From: Micromonospora wenchangensis
Lineage (GTDB): Bacteria > Actinomycetota > Actinomycetes > Mycobacteriales > Micromonosporaceae
DNA: 42,584 bases
Assembly: GCF_002210435.1 (NCBI RefSeq)
Contig: NZ_MZMV01000058.1
Location: forward strand, 1 to 42,584
Direction of reading: 5' to 3'
Shown: piece by piece, positions 23,126 through 32,905 of the stretch
Layout of the letters: every line of letters begins with the position of its first letter
Position numbering within the stretch: position 1 is the first letter of the stretch
The notes under the pieces: generated by a model
Told to the model about the DNA's origin: nothing
Database searches by the model: none
What the model saw: only the letters and a program-made list of their open reading frames with translations
Position numbers and translations under genes: made by a program

Positions 23126-24411
23126 GCACCAACCCGTACCCCCTCGGCCTGCGGCTCGCCGGGCGGCGGGTGGTCGTGGTGGGCGGCGGCGCCGTGGCCA
23201 GCCGGCGGGTGCCCGCCCTGCTGGACGCCGGGGCCGACGTGCTGCTGGTCGCCCCCGAGGTCACCCCCGCGTTGCGCGCGCACGTCGACGCCGGGCGGCT
23301 GCACTGGCGGCCCCGCCGGTTCGCCCCCGACGACCTCGACGGGGCGTGGCTGGTCCAGGTCGCGGTGGACGACCCGCTCGCCGCCGCCTCGGTCAGCGCG
23401 GTCGCCGACGAACGGCGGATCTTCTGCGTCCGGGCCGACGACCGGACGGCGGCCACCGCGTGGACCCCGGCGGTGACCCGGCACGGGCCGGTGACGGTGG
23501 CCGTGCTGGGCGGGGGAGACCCGCACCGGGCGATGGGTGTCCGGGACGCAGTCCGGGAGCTGCTCGCCGCCCGGACGGGCCCGCTCGTCGACCCGGGGGA
23601 ACCGGTGGCGGACGCGCCCGTCGCGGGCCCGCCGGAGCCGACGCCGGCCGGGTCCGGCGACGCCGTGACCCGTCCTGGTGGCCCGGTCGGCCGGGTGTCG
23701 CTGGTCGGCGCGGGGCCGGGCGACCCGGAGCTGATCACGGTGAAGGGGTGGCGGCTGCTCACCGAGGCGGACGTGGTGGTCGCCGACCGGCTGGTGCCCG
23801 GCCTGCTCCTGGACGAGTTGCGTCCCGACGTCGAGTTGGTCGACGCCGCGAAGATTCCCTACGGGCCGTCCCGCGCCCAGGAGGAGATCAACCGCATCCT
23901 GGTCGACCGGGCGCTCGCCGGCAAGGTCGTGGTGCGCCTCAAGGGCGGCGACCCGTACGTCTTCGGGCGTGGCGGGGAGGAGCTGCTGGCCTGTGCGGAG
24001 GCCGGCGTGCCGGTGACCGTGGTGCCCGGGGTGACCAGCGCCGTGGCCGTGCCGGCGGCGGCCGGTGTCCCGGTCACCCACCGGGCGGTGGCGCACGAGT
24101 TCACGGTGGTCTCCGGGCACGTCGCCCCGGACTCGCCGGTCTCCCTGGTGCGCTGGGAGGCCCTCGCCGGCCTGCGGGGCACCCTGGTGGTGCTGATGGG
24201 GCTCAAGAACCTGGCCGCCATCGCCGACACCCTGACCCGGCACGGCCGGGACGCGGCGACCCCGGTCGCGGTGATCCAGGAGGGCACCACTGGTGGTCAG
24301 CGCAGCCTGCGGTCGACGCTCGGCGCGGTGGCGGCCGACGTGGTCGCGGCGGGCCTGCGCCCCCCGGCCATCGTGGTGATCGGCGACGTGGTCGACGCCC
24401 TGACGCCCTGA
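23122..24411 (+). CDS. cysG: Siroheme synthase-like fusion: precorrin-2 dehydrogenase plus uroporphyrinogen-III C-methyltransferase
   Basis: A 429-residue two-part enzyme. Residues 1-155 form the dehydrogenase/ferrochelatase-type half with a Rossmann motif (RRVVVVGGGAVASRR) and FAPDDLDGAWLVQVAVDDP. A ~35-residue Pro/Ala linker follows. The C-terminal half is a SAM-dependent methyltransferase with VSLVGAGPGDPELITVKG, VRLKGGDPYVFGRGGEE, VVPGVTSAVAVPAAAGVPVTHR and LVVLMGLKNL. It makes precorrin-2, the branch point to cobalamin and sirohaem. Placement behind cobC-cobT suggests supply for B12. GTG 23122 overlaps the cobT stop. A palindromic repeat follows the gene. Confidence 0.93.
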   Translation: MSTNPYPLGLRLAGRRVVVVGGGAVASRRVPALLDAGADVLLVAPEVTPALRAHVDAGRLHWRPRRFAPDDLDGAWLVQVAVDDPLAAASVSAVADERRIFCVRADDRTAATAWTPAVTRHGPVTVAVLGGGDPHRAMGVRDAVRELLAARTGPLVDPGEPVADAPVAGPPEPTPAGSGDAVTRPGGPVGRVSLVGAGPGDPELITVKGWRLLTEADVVVADRLVPGLLLDELRPDVELVDAAKIPYGPSRAQEEINRILVDRALAGKVVVRLKGGDPYVFGRGGEELLACAEAGVPVTVVPGVTSAVAVPAAAGVPVTHRAVAHEFTVVSGHVAPDSPVSLVRWEALAGLRGTLVVLMGLKNLAAIADTLTRHGRDAATPVAVIQEGTTGGQRSLRSTLGAVAADVVAAGLRPPAIVVIGDVVDALTP

Positions 24412-24440
24412 CCCTGCCGGGCCGTCCGGCCGTCCGCGTC

Positions 24441-24518
24441 TTGATCCACCCCTTGTGGGCCGATGTGGCGGTATCCCGTGTCGCGGATACCGCTACATCG
24501 GCCCAACTGAGTCGATCG
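24441..24518. repeat. Palindromic intergenic repeat element, copy B
   Basis: GGGCCGATGTGGCGGTATCC (24457-24476) and its partner at 24485-24504 form a 20-bp stem with one G-T mismatch and an 8-base loop. The flanks (TTGATCC on the left, GAGTCGATCG on the right) match the outer arms of copy A at 4639-4756. It lies between convergent cysG and the otsB fusion gene and could terminate both. Confidence 0.8.
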
Positions 24519-24527
24519 TGTGGGGCG

Positions 24528-27134
24528 CTACTGCTTGAGCATGTTGTCGAGCAGCAGGGCGCACCGGATCAGGCCGAGGTGGCTGTACGCCTGCGGGTGG
24601 TTGCCCAGCCCGCGCTCGGCCAGCGGGTCGTACTGCTCGGGGAGCAGCCCGGTCGGGCCGGCGGTGTCGACCATCTGGGCGAACAGCTCCTCGGCGTCGG
24701 TACGCCGACCGGTGCGCAGGTACGCCTCGATCAGCCACGCCGTGCAGATGTGGAAGCCACCCTCCCGGCCCGGCAGCCCGTCGTCCCAGTGGTAGCGGTA
24801 GACGACCGGGCCGCTGCGCAGATCCGCCTCGATCTTGAGCACGGTGGAGAGGAAGCGCGGGTCGTCGCCCGGGAGCAGGCCGGACAGCCCGATCCAGAGC
24901 GAGGACGCGTCCATGTCCTCGTCGCCGTACGCGACGCTGTACGCCTCGACCTCCTCGTGCCAGCCGTTCTCCAGCACGTTGGCGCCGATCCGGTCGCGCA
25001 GCTCCACCCACTCCGGCCGGTCCTCGCCGTCGTGCTGACGCACCACGTGCAGGGCCCGGTCGACGGTCATCCAGCACATCACCTTGGAGAAGATGTGGTG
25101 CCGGGGTGGGAGGCGGGCCTCCCAGATGCCGTGGTCGGGCTCGTGCCAGCGGCGGCGGACCGCCTCGACCATGTTGTCCAGCACCCGCCACTCGTCGTCG
25201 CGGACCGAACCCCGGGCGTCGGCGACGGCCGCGATCAGGTCGGCGATCGGGCCGAAGACGTCCAGTTGGAGCTGGTGGTTGGCGAGGTTGCCGACCCGGA
25301 CCGGCCGGGAGCCGGCGTACCCGGGAAGGGTGTCGATGACCGCCTCGGCACCCAGCTCGTAGCCGTCGACGGTGTAGAGCGGGTGCAGCCGCTCGGGGTG
25401 CCCGCCGGTGCGCTCGATGCAGCCGTCCACCCAGCGCAGCAGCGCCTCGGCCTCCTCGATCGAGCCGAGGTCGACCAGGGCCCGCGCGGTCATCGCCGCG
25501 TCCCGCAGCCAGCAGTACCGGTAGTCCCAGTTGCGGACGCCGCCCAGCTCCTCCGGCAGCGAGGTGGTCGCCGCCGCCAGGATCGAGCCGGTCGCCTCGT
25601 GGCAGAGCCCGCGCAGGGTGAGCGCACTGCGGGCGACCAGGTCCCGGGCGGTGGCGGGCAGCCGCAGCGAGGCCACCCAGTCCTTCCAGGGCTGCTCCGC
25701 TTTGGCCTGCCGCTCGTGGATGCCGACCGCGTGGTCCTCCAGGCTGTGCGTGCCGAAGCGCAGCTCCAGCACCACCTGGCCGCCGGTGGCGGAGAGGTCG
25801 ACCACGGCGTGCGCGGTCTCGTACCCGCCGTCGTTGCGGACCTGCCAGGTGACCCCGGGGGAGTAGAGCGCCACGGGCTCGTTGGAGCCGAGCACCAGCA
25901 GGCCGTCGTCCATCGGCTGGAGCTGGGTGGCGACCTGCCCGAACTCGGGACGCGGGGCGAACTCGACCCGGGCCCGCCCGGAGCCGGTGAGCACCCGGAC
26001 CAGGGTGGAGTCACCGGTGACGACGGCCGGGCCGTCCGGGGTGGTCTCCCGGGCCGGCAGGTCCAGCCAGTCGGTGACGGTGAGCCCCGACCAGCGGGTC
26101 TCCACGGTCATCGTGCCGTTGCGGTAGCGCTGGCCCAGCGGGATGCCGCCCCGCTCCGGCCCGACCGTGAAGTGCCCGGCCGGGCTGCCGCCGACCAGGT
26201 CGGCGAAGATCGCCGCCGAGTCGGGCTTGGGGTGGCAGAGCCAGCTCACCTTGGCCTCGGGGGTGAGCAGCGCGACGGTACGGCCGTTGGCCAGCATCGA
26301 GTGCCGTTCGATCGGCACCGCCCGCTCGCCGAACAGCCAGTGCCGGCGGGTCTCCAGCAGCAGGCCGAGCGCGCGGGCCGCCTCGACCGGCTCGGCCACC
26401 CGGTAGTGCGCCTGGGTGTCCCCCGGGCCGATCTTGATGCCCAGGTCGGGGCCGCGCAGGGTGCCGAAGGCGTTCTCGTCGGTGACGTCGTCGCCGATGA
26501 ACAGCACCGCGCTGGCCGAGAGCTGGGTGCGGAGCTGGTCGACCGCGGTGCCCTTGTGGGTGGCGACCACCGACAGCTCGATGACCTCCTTGCCCTGGGT
26601 GACGGTGACGTCGTCCCATTTGGCGGGGCCGTTGCGGACGGCCTCGACGGCGGCGGCGGCGACCTGCGGTTCGACCCCGCGGGTGTGCACCGCGACGCTC
26701 GCCGGCTTGCGCTCCAGCCGTACCCCCGGGTGGGCCTGGGCGATCTCGCGCAGCGCGTCGCGCAGCCGGGTGCGCACGGCGACCAACTCGGGGGAGAGCC
26801 GCTCGACGAAGCCGATGTCGAACTCGGAGCCGTGGCTGCCGACGAGGTGGATCTCGTTGGGCAGCCGGGACAGCGCGGCCAGGTCGCGCAGCGCCCGCCC
26901 GGAGACCACCGCGACGGTGGTCTGCGGCAGCGAGGCCAGCGCCCGGACGGCGGCGACCGACTCGGGCAGCGGCACCGCCTTGCTCGGGTCCTCCACGATC
27001 GGCGCGAGGGTGCCGTCGTAGTCGCAGGCGACGAGGAGCTGTGGTACGCGGGCGACGCGCCCGATCGCGGCGAGCAGTTCCGGGTCCATCGTCCCGGCGG
27101 CGGGGGTGATGATCTCGGCGGTGGGGGCGTTCAC
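24528..27134 (-). CDS. Trehalose-6-phosphate phosphatase fused to a GH15 (trehalase/glucoamylase-type) hydrolase
   Basis: A 868-residue two-enzyme fusion. Residues ~20-265 are an OtsB-type HAD phosphatase: VACDYDGTLAPIVEDP (nucleophile Asp), VVSGRALRDL, GSHGSEFDI, VELSVV-like core KEVIELSVVATHKG and LFIGDDVTDENAF. Residues ~270-868 are a GH15 catalytic module with the helical barrel motifs RNWDYRYCWLRDA, TLPGYAGSRPVRVGN and DEDMDASSLWIGLSGLLP. Actinobacterial GH15 proteins include true trehalases. Thus one polypeptide could dephosphorylate trehalose-6-phosphate and hydrolyse trehalose or another alpha-glucoside. GTG 27134 overlaps the otsA stop by 4 bp, so synthesis is coupled. The open frame further upstream is an artefact. 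Confidence 0.93.
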   Translation of the reverse strand: MNAPTAEIITPAAGTMDPELLAAIGRVARVPQLLVACDYDGTLAPIVEDPSKAVPLPESVAAVRALASLPQTTVAVVSGRALRDLAALSRLPNEIHLVGSHGSEFDIGFVERLSPELVAVRTRLRDALREIAQAHPGVRLERKPASVAVHTRGVEPQVAAAAVEAVRNGPAKWDDVTVTQGKEVIELSVVATHKGTAVDQLRTQLSASAVLFIGDDVTDENAFGTLRGPDLGIKIGPGDTQAHYRVAEPVEAARALGLLLETRRHWLFGERAVPIERHSMLANGRTVALLTPEAKVSWLCHPKPDSAAIFADLVGGSPAGHFTVGPERGGIPLGQRYRNGTMTVETRWSGLTVTDWLDLPARETTPDGPAVVTGDSTLVRVLTGSGRARVEFAPRPEFGQVATQLQPMDDGLLVLGSNEPVALYSPGVTWQVRNDGGYETAHAVVDLSATGGQVVLELRFGTHSLEDHAVGIHERQAKAEQPWKDWVASLRLPATARDLVARSALTLRGLCHEATGSILAAATTSLPEELGGVRNWDYRYCWLRDAAMTARALVDLGSIEEAEALLRWVDGCIERTGGHPERLHPLYTVDGYELGAEAVIDTLPGYAGSRPVRVGNLANHQLQLDVFGPIADLIAAVADARGSVRDDEWRVLDNMVEAVRRRWHEPDHGIWEARLPPRHHIFSKVMCWMTVDRALHVVRQHDGEDRPEWVELRDRIGANVLENGWHEEVEAYSVAYGDEDMDASSLWIGLSGLLPGDDPRFLSTVLKIEADLRSGPVVYRYHWDDGLPGREGGFHICTAWLIEAYLRTGRRTDAEELFAQMVDTAGPTGLLPEQYDPLAERGLGNHPQAYSHLGLIRCALLLDNMLKQ

Positions 27135-28531
27135 TCGGCCTCCGTCCCCGGTGCGCCCAACTCGGTCAGAAAGGACTTCGCCCAGTGCCCCACATCGTGG
27201 GTGCGCAGGTGACGTTGCATGATCCGCATGCGTCGACGGGCCTCCGGCTTCTCTACGTGTACAGCCCGCAGGAGGGCGTCCTTGACGGCGTCGGGGTCGT
27301 GCGGATTGCACAGGAACGCCTGGCGCAACTCGGTGGCGGCGCCGGCGAACTCACTGAGCACGAGCGCACCGCCCTGGTCGGCGCGCGATGCGACGTACTC
27401 CTTGGCCACCAGGTTCATTCCGTCTCGCAGCGGGGTCACCATCATCACGTCGGCCGCGACGTACATCGCGGCCAGTTCGCTGCGACTGTACGACTGATGC
27501 AGATAATGCACCGCCGGCACGCCGACCCTGCCGAATTCGCCGTTAATCCGACCAACCTCGCGTTCCACCTTGACCCGAAGTGCCTGGTAGTGCTCCACGC
27601 GCTCCCGGCTGGGGGTGGCCACCTGCACCATAACCGCGTCCGGAACTGTCAACTTTCCGTCAGCAAGGAGTTCCCGGAAGGCCTTGAGGCGGAGTTCGAT
27701 GCCCTTCGTGTAGTCGAGCCGGTCGACGCCCAGGATGATCGTCTTCGGGTTGCCCAGCTCCTCGCGGATCTGCTTGGCGCGGGCCTGGATCGCCGGGTCC
27801 TCGGCCAGCCGCTCCATCTCCTTGGTCTCGATCGAGATCGGGAACGCGCCGGCCTTCACCTGCCGCCCGTCGACCTGGATCATCTGGCCCTCGTAGCGCA
27901 GCCCGAGCAGGTGCCGGGCCAGCCTGACGAAGTTCTGCGCGGCCAGCCGCTGCTGGAAGCCGACCAGGTCGCTGCCGAGCAGACCGCGCAGGATCTCGGT
28001 GCGGAACGGCATCTGCATGAACAGCTCGATCGGCGGGAACGGGATGTGCAGGAAGAAGCCGATCTTGAGATCCGGCCGCAGCTCGCGCAGCATCGCCGGG
28101 ACGAGCTGGAGCTGGTAGTCCTGCACCCAGACCGTCGCGCCCTCGGCCGCGACGTCCGCCGCCGCCTCCGCGAACCGGGCGTTGACCAGCCGGTACGCCT
28201 CCCGCCAGCGGCGCTTGTAGGCGGGTGTCTCGACCGCGTCGTGGTAGAGCGGCCAGATGGTCGCGTTGGACTGGCCCTCGTAGTAACGTTCCAACTCCTC
28301 GGCGCTCAACGGCACCGGATGTAGGCGGATGCCCTCCAGGTCGAACGGCTCCGGGGCGGCGCCGGTGCCACCGGCCCAGCCGACCCAGGTGCCCCGGTGC
28401 TCGGCGAGAACGGGGTGCAGCGCGGTGACCAGCCCGCCGGGGCTGCGCCGCCACTGTCGTCCCTCGGGTGTGCTCACCTCGTCGACCGGCAGTCGGTTGG
28501 CCACAACGACAAAGGAGCTACGGACGGTCAC
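27131..28531 (-). CDS. otsA: Trehalose-6-phosphate synthase OtsA
   Basis: A 466-residue GT20 glycosyltransferase joining UDP- or other NDP-glucose to glucose-6-phosphate. Motifs: VVVANRLPV and RRSPGGLVTAL near the N-terminus, WVGWAGG, WVQDYQLQLVPAMLR, GFFLHIPFPP, LDYTKGI with the key Arg-Leu-Asp, and the C-terminal LRDGMNLVAKEY and LVLSEFAGAA. GTG 28531 has GGAGGT eight bases upstream. It is the first gene of an operon with the otsB-GH15 fusion. The 3' part of the gene (about 27480-27720) is less GC-rich (about 60-67%) than its 5' part. Confidence 0.96.
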   Translation of the reverse strand: MTVRSSFVVVANRLPVDEVSTPEGRQWRRSPGGLVTALHPVLAEHRGTWVGWAGGTGAAPEPFDLEGIRLHPVPLSAEELERYYEGQSNATIWPLYHDAVETPAYKRRWREAYRLVNARFAEAAADVAAEGATVWVQDYQLQLVPAMLRELRPDLKIGFFLHIPFPPIELFMQMPFRTEILRGLLGSDLVGFQQRLAAQNFVRLARHLLGLRYEGQMIQVDGRQVKAGAFPISIETKEMERLAEDPAIQARAKQIREELGNPKTIILGVDRLDYTKGIELRLKAFRELLADGKLTVPDAVMVQVATPSRERVEHYQALRVKVEREVGRINGEFGRVGVPAVHYLHQSYSRSELAAMYVAADVMMVTPLRDGMNLVAKEYVASRADQGGALVLSEFAGAATELRQAFLCNPHDPDAVKDALLRAVHVEKPEARRRMRIMQRHLRTHDVGHWAKSFLTELGAPGTEAE

Positions 28532-28873
28532 GATCGGCCACCTCCGGGTGCTGACGGGTCCACCGCGATGAGCGTACTGAGCGTAGCTGCGGCGTCTGGG
28601 ACCCCGTGCCGGACTTACCTACCCGTCCCACGGCCGCTGAACCCGTACCGTGATCTTGTCAACATCACCAGCTCAGCGGTGGCGGACCCGGCGCGGACCG
28701 GACCTGGCGGGGTGATGTGGGCGCGGCCGGCCGTACCTGTCAGGATTGACGACGGCGTGCGCGTGGCCGGCCCCCGGCCGGCGGCGGGTGGAGGTCGGAG
28801 CCCGCGCCGACGCACCCGCGAGCCCGCGACAGTAACCGACGCGCGACAGTAACCGACGGAGGTACCCCGCACC
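28532..28873. promoter_or_regulatory. Divergent otsA/ettA intergenic region
   Basis: 342 bp without a convincing gene. It must hold promoters for both otsA and ettA. Visible structure: the ribosome binding site of otsA (minus strand, 28540-28545 area), a direct repeat GCGACAGTAACCGAC (28826-28840 and 28843-28857) just before the ettA ribosome binding site GGAGG, and two GAGCGTA copies near 28569-28586. Open frames crossing it lack ribosome binding sites and normal codon use. Confidence 0.4.
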
Positions 28874-30550
<1,677 letters not shown>

Positions 30551-30552
30551 GC

Positions 30553-30999
30553 ATGGCGGACCGTTTCGTCTACCACTGCACCCTGCGCTGGTCCGACCTG
30601 GACGCGTACGGCCACGTCAACAACTCGCGCTTCCTCACCCTGTACGAGGAGGCGCGGGTGGCGTTGATGTTCGCCGGCGGCAAGGCGTGGGGGGTCGGCT
30701 CGTTCGCCGACGGGGTCGTCATCCGCCGGCACGAGGTCGACTACCTGCGTCCGGTCGACTACGCGCTCGGCCGGGCCACCGCCCAGGCCGCGCCGACCGT
30801 CCGGATCGAACTGTGGGTGGAGCGCATCCGGGCCGCCTCGTTCACCGTCGCCTACGAGCTGTACGACGGTGACGTGCTGGCCAGCACCGCCCGCTCGGTG
30901 CTGGTCCCGTTCGACCTGGTGGAGAAGCGGCCCCGGCGGATCAGCGACGACGAACGGGCGTTCCTGGAGTCGTGGGCCCTGACCGACGGGGCGGCGTGA
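30553..30999 (+). CDS. Acyl-CoA thioesterase (4HBT hotdog fold)
   Basis: A 148-residue hotdog-fold protein. The 4-hydroxybenzoyl-CoA thioesterase-type signature RWSDLDAYGHVNNSRFLTLYEEAR (12-35) includes the catalytic Asp and the HVNN turn, followed by VIRRHEVDYLRPV and strand-rich ASFTVAYELYDG. It would hydrolyse acyl-CoA thioesters, substrate unknown. ATG 30553 lies 2 bp after the ettA stop and the gene overlaps the next by 4 bp, so ettA, this gene and the following one are likely one transcript. Confidence 0.9.
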   Translation: MADRFVYHCTLRWSDLDAYGHVNNSRFLTLYEEARVALMFAGGKAWGVGSFADGVVIRRHEVDYLRPVDYALGRATAQAAPTVRIELWVERIRAASFTVAYELYDGDVLASTARSVLVPFDLVEKRPRRISDDERAFLESWALTDGAA

Positions 31000-31691
31000 A
31001 CGGCGGCGCCACCGTCCGGCCGGGGCACGGGTTGGCCGGGGCGGACGACGCGGGGGCCTTCCTGGCCCGGCTGGTCCGCCTCGACCCGGCCACGGTGGTC
31101 CGGCTACGCCCGCTGCCCGGCGTCGGCCGTACCGCGCTCTGGGCCCGGCTACCGTGGGACGTGCTGGTGGTCCGGACGGTGGCCGGGACCGCCCCGGCCG
31201 ACGTCACCGTGGACGCGGCCGAGCTGCTGGCCCGGTTGGCCGACGCCGACACCGCGTTGCCGCCCGGCCGCGACGAGCGGTGGCGGTGGCCGCTGCCCCC
31301 GGTGGTGAGCCGCCCGGTCGAGGTGCTGCCCGCCGCCGAGCTGCGGCGCATCGCCGAGGCCGCGGCGGGCACCCTGCGCACCGCCGCCACCGAGGGGGTA
31401 CGCGGGCGCGCGGTGGGGCAGCGGGTGCTGCGGGACGCGCTGCTCGACCACGTGGCGGTGACCGTCACTCCCGACGCCGATCCGGCCGACCCGGTGGAGA
31501 TCACCCAACGGCTGGTGCAGGGGCTGGTCCGGATGGGGTTCCTCGGCCCGGCCGAGGTCACCACGGCGGGGGAGGTCCAGGTCCGGGTGGCCGGCCGGTG
31601 GGTCGGTCTGGTGGGACCATACGGAGCCGCCTGGTCGCGGAAAGTTTCGGATCTCGCAATTCGTCCGGCGCGGGATCAGCCGAAAGTATGA
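30996..31691 (+). CDS. Conserved hypothetical protein following the thioesterase
   Basis: A 231-residue protein, not recognised. It has no signal peptide or clear membrane segment. Segments look like a folded alpha/beta protein: LVRLDPATVVRLRPLPGVGRTALWARLPWDVLVVRTV near the N-terminus, LRRIAEAAAGTLRTAA helix, QRVLRDALLDHVAVTV and a C-terminal ITQRLVQGLVRMGFLG followed by VRVAGRWVGLVGPYGAAW. GTG 30996 overlaps the thioesterase stop (GTGA), making translational coupling likely and giving the only functional hint. The last 20 codons are less GC-biased than the rest. Confidence 0.75.
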   Translation: MNGGATVRPGHGLAGADDAGAFLARLVRLDPATVVRLRPLPGVGRTALWARLPWDVLVVRTVAGTAPADVTVDAAELLARLADADTALPPGRDERWRWPLPPVVSRPVEVLPAAELRRIAEAAAGTLRTAATEGVRGRAVGQRVLRDALLDHVAVTVTPDADPADPVEITQRLVQGLVRMGFLGPAEVTTAGEVQVRVAGRWVGLVGPYGAAWSRKVSDLAIRPARDQPKV

Positions 31692-31767
31692 CCCCGGCTC
31701 ATTCTTCCGGGTTGGGGCTGCCGTTGGGGGGGTGTCTCAACCCGGCTGTCCGGGTACCGTCCATCCT

Positions 31768-31799
31768 CGGATCCAACGCACCGTAGGCGATTGGATCCG
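31768..31799. promoter_or_regulatory. Inverted repeat in the upstream region of the YbjN gene
   Basis: CGGATCCAA (31768-31776) and TTGGATCCG (31791-31799) are perfect 9-bp inverted arms with a 14-base spacer, 24 bp upstream of the ATG. The spacing suits either a dimeric regulator site or an RNA hairpin in the leader. The ribosome binding site GAGG (31809-31812) lies outside the hairpin. Confidence 0.45.
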
Positions 31800-31822
31800 C
31801 TGGGGAGTGAGGTGCGCGAGCG

Positions 31823-32404
31823 ATGCCGTGGTGGTCATGGCGCCCTGGTCCCGCCGCTGGCGGCGACCCGGAAACTCGAAGCGGAGTCTCGGTGGACAGC
31901 ATCCGGGTGGGGCCACCGCCGCCCCGGCAACCGGCGGAGGACTGCCCCGGCACCGATCGGCCCGTCGTGACCGACCGGCCGGCCTCCGTGGCCCCGGTCA
32001 CCCTGGCCCGGGTGTGCGACGCGCTCGACCTGCTCGACGTGCGCTACCTGGCCGACGGTGACGGCAACCTGCTGGCCATGTGGGAACGGCACGCGGTGCT
32101 GGTGACCCTCGAAGGCCCCGAGGACGAGATCCTGGTGATGCGGGCCCGCCCGCACGCCACCGTGCCGCCGGACTGGGCCGACCGGGCCTACCGGGTGGTC
32201 AACGAGTGGAACCACACCCGCCGGTTCTGCAAGGCGTACATCGGCGACCCGACCGAGCGCGGCCAGTTGCCCATCTACGCCGAGCTGCAGGTGCCGCTCG
32301 GCGCCGGGGCGCACGACGCGCTGCTGGTGGAGATGCTCGACTGCGGCGCGGCCGTGGCGACCACCTTCGTCGACTGGCTGCACGACGAGGGCGCTCTGCT
32401 CTGA
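31823..32404 (+). CDS. YbjN domain-containing protein
   Basis: A 193-residue protein. Residues ~60-190 fit the YbjN fold, which resembles type III secretion chaperones: LARVCDALDLLDVRYLADGDGNLLAMWE, a beta sheet with VLVTLEGPEDEILVMRAR, helix WADRAYRVVNEWNHTRRFCKAY, and PIYAELQVPLGAGAHDALLVEML. The N-terminal 55 residues, beginning MPWWSWRPG, are Pro-rich and probably disordered. The role of the family is poorly defined (regulation or chaperoning, stress-linked in E. coli). ATG 31823 with GAGG ten bases upstream. An inverted repeat precedes the gene. It converges on glbO. Confidence 0.82.
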   Translation: MPWWSWRPGPAAGGDPETRSGVSVDSIRVGPPPPRQPAEDCPGTDRPVVTDRPASVAPVTLARVCDALDLLDVRYLADGDGNLLAMWERHAVLVTLEGPEDEILVMRARPHATVPPDWADRAYRVVNEWNHTRRFCKAYIGDPTERGQLPIYAELQVPLGAGAHDALLVEMLDCGAAVATTFVDWLHDEGALL

Positions 32405-32431
32405 GCCGCCCGCGCCGTCGCGGCGGCCGGA

Positions 32432-32854
32432 TCAGCCGACGGCCGGGTCCTCCATCACGTTGACCATGAAGTAGGCCGACCGCTCCAGGTAGTCCCAGAG
32501 GGTGGCGGCGGGCTCCGGCGGCAGGTCCAACTCGTCCACCGCCCGGCGCATGTGGCGCAGCCACGCGTCCCGCTCGGCCGGGCCGATCCGGAACGGCGCG
32601 TGCCGCATCCGCAGCCGGGGATGCCCCCGCTGGGCCGAGTAGGTGTTCGGGCCGCCCCAGTACTGCATCAGGAACAGCGTCATCCGCTCCGTGGCGGGCC
32701 CGAGGTCGCCCTCCGGGTACATCGGGCGCAGCAGCGGATCGTCGGCGATGCCGGCGTAGAACCGGTCGACCAGCCGCCGGAAGGTGGGCTCACCACCGAC
32801 CGCGTCGAAGAAGGTCGTCGACGGAACGGGCCGGGGGTCGCCTGCGGAATCCAC
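32432..32854 (-). CDS. glbO: Group II truncated haemoglobin (trHbO)
   Basis: A 140-residue truncated globin. Features: FFDAVGGEPTFRRLVDRFYAGI (Tyr at B10), the glycine region LMQYWGGPNTYSAQRGHPRLRMRHAPF with the proximal His85 and the Tyr/Trp residues typical of group II, and DAWLRHM with Trp at G8. It binds O2 and may detoxify peroxide or NO, or aid respiration. ATG 32854. The MFS gene lies 51 bp upstream on the same strand. It converges on the YbjN gene with 27 bp between stops. Confidence 0.94.
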   Translation of the reverse strand: MDSAGDPRPVPSTTFFDAVGGEPTFRRLVDRFYAGIADDPLLRPMYPEGDLGPATERMTLFLMQYWGGPNTYSAQRGHPRLRMRHAPFRIGPAERDAWLRHMRRAVDELDLPPEPAATLWDYLERSAYFMVNVMEDPAVG

Positions 32855-32905
32855 AGTTCCATCCTGCCAGGTACGGCGACGCCACGACCGCCGCCCACCG
32901 GCCGA

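Noticed and set aside
20865..24411. Cobalamin genes as part of an undescribed biosynthetic cluster
   Set aside because: All members fit standard adenosylcobalamin synthesis; no additional unknown gene lies within the cobC-cobT-cysG operon.
22923..27212. 1429-residue plus-strand open frame
   Set aside because: It runs through cobT, cysG and antisense to the otsB-GH15 gene. Long antisense frames are expected at this GC content; composition is Arg/Gly/Pro/His-rich with no domain and no ribosome binding site.
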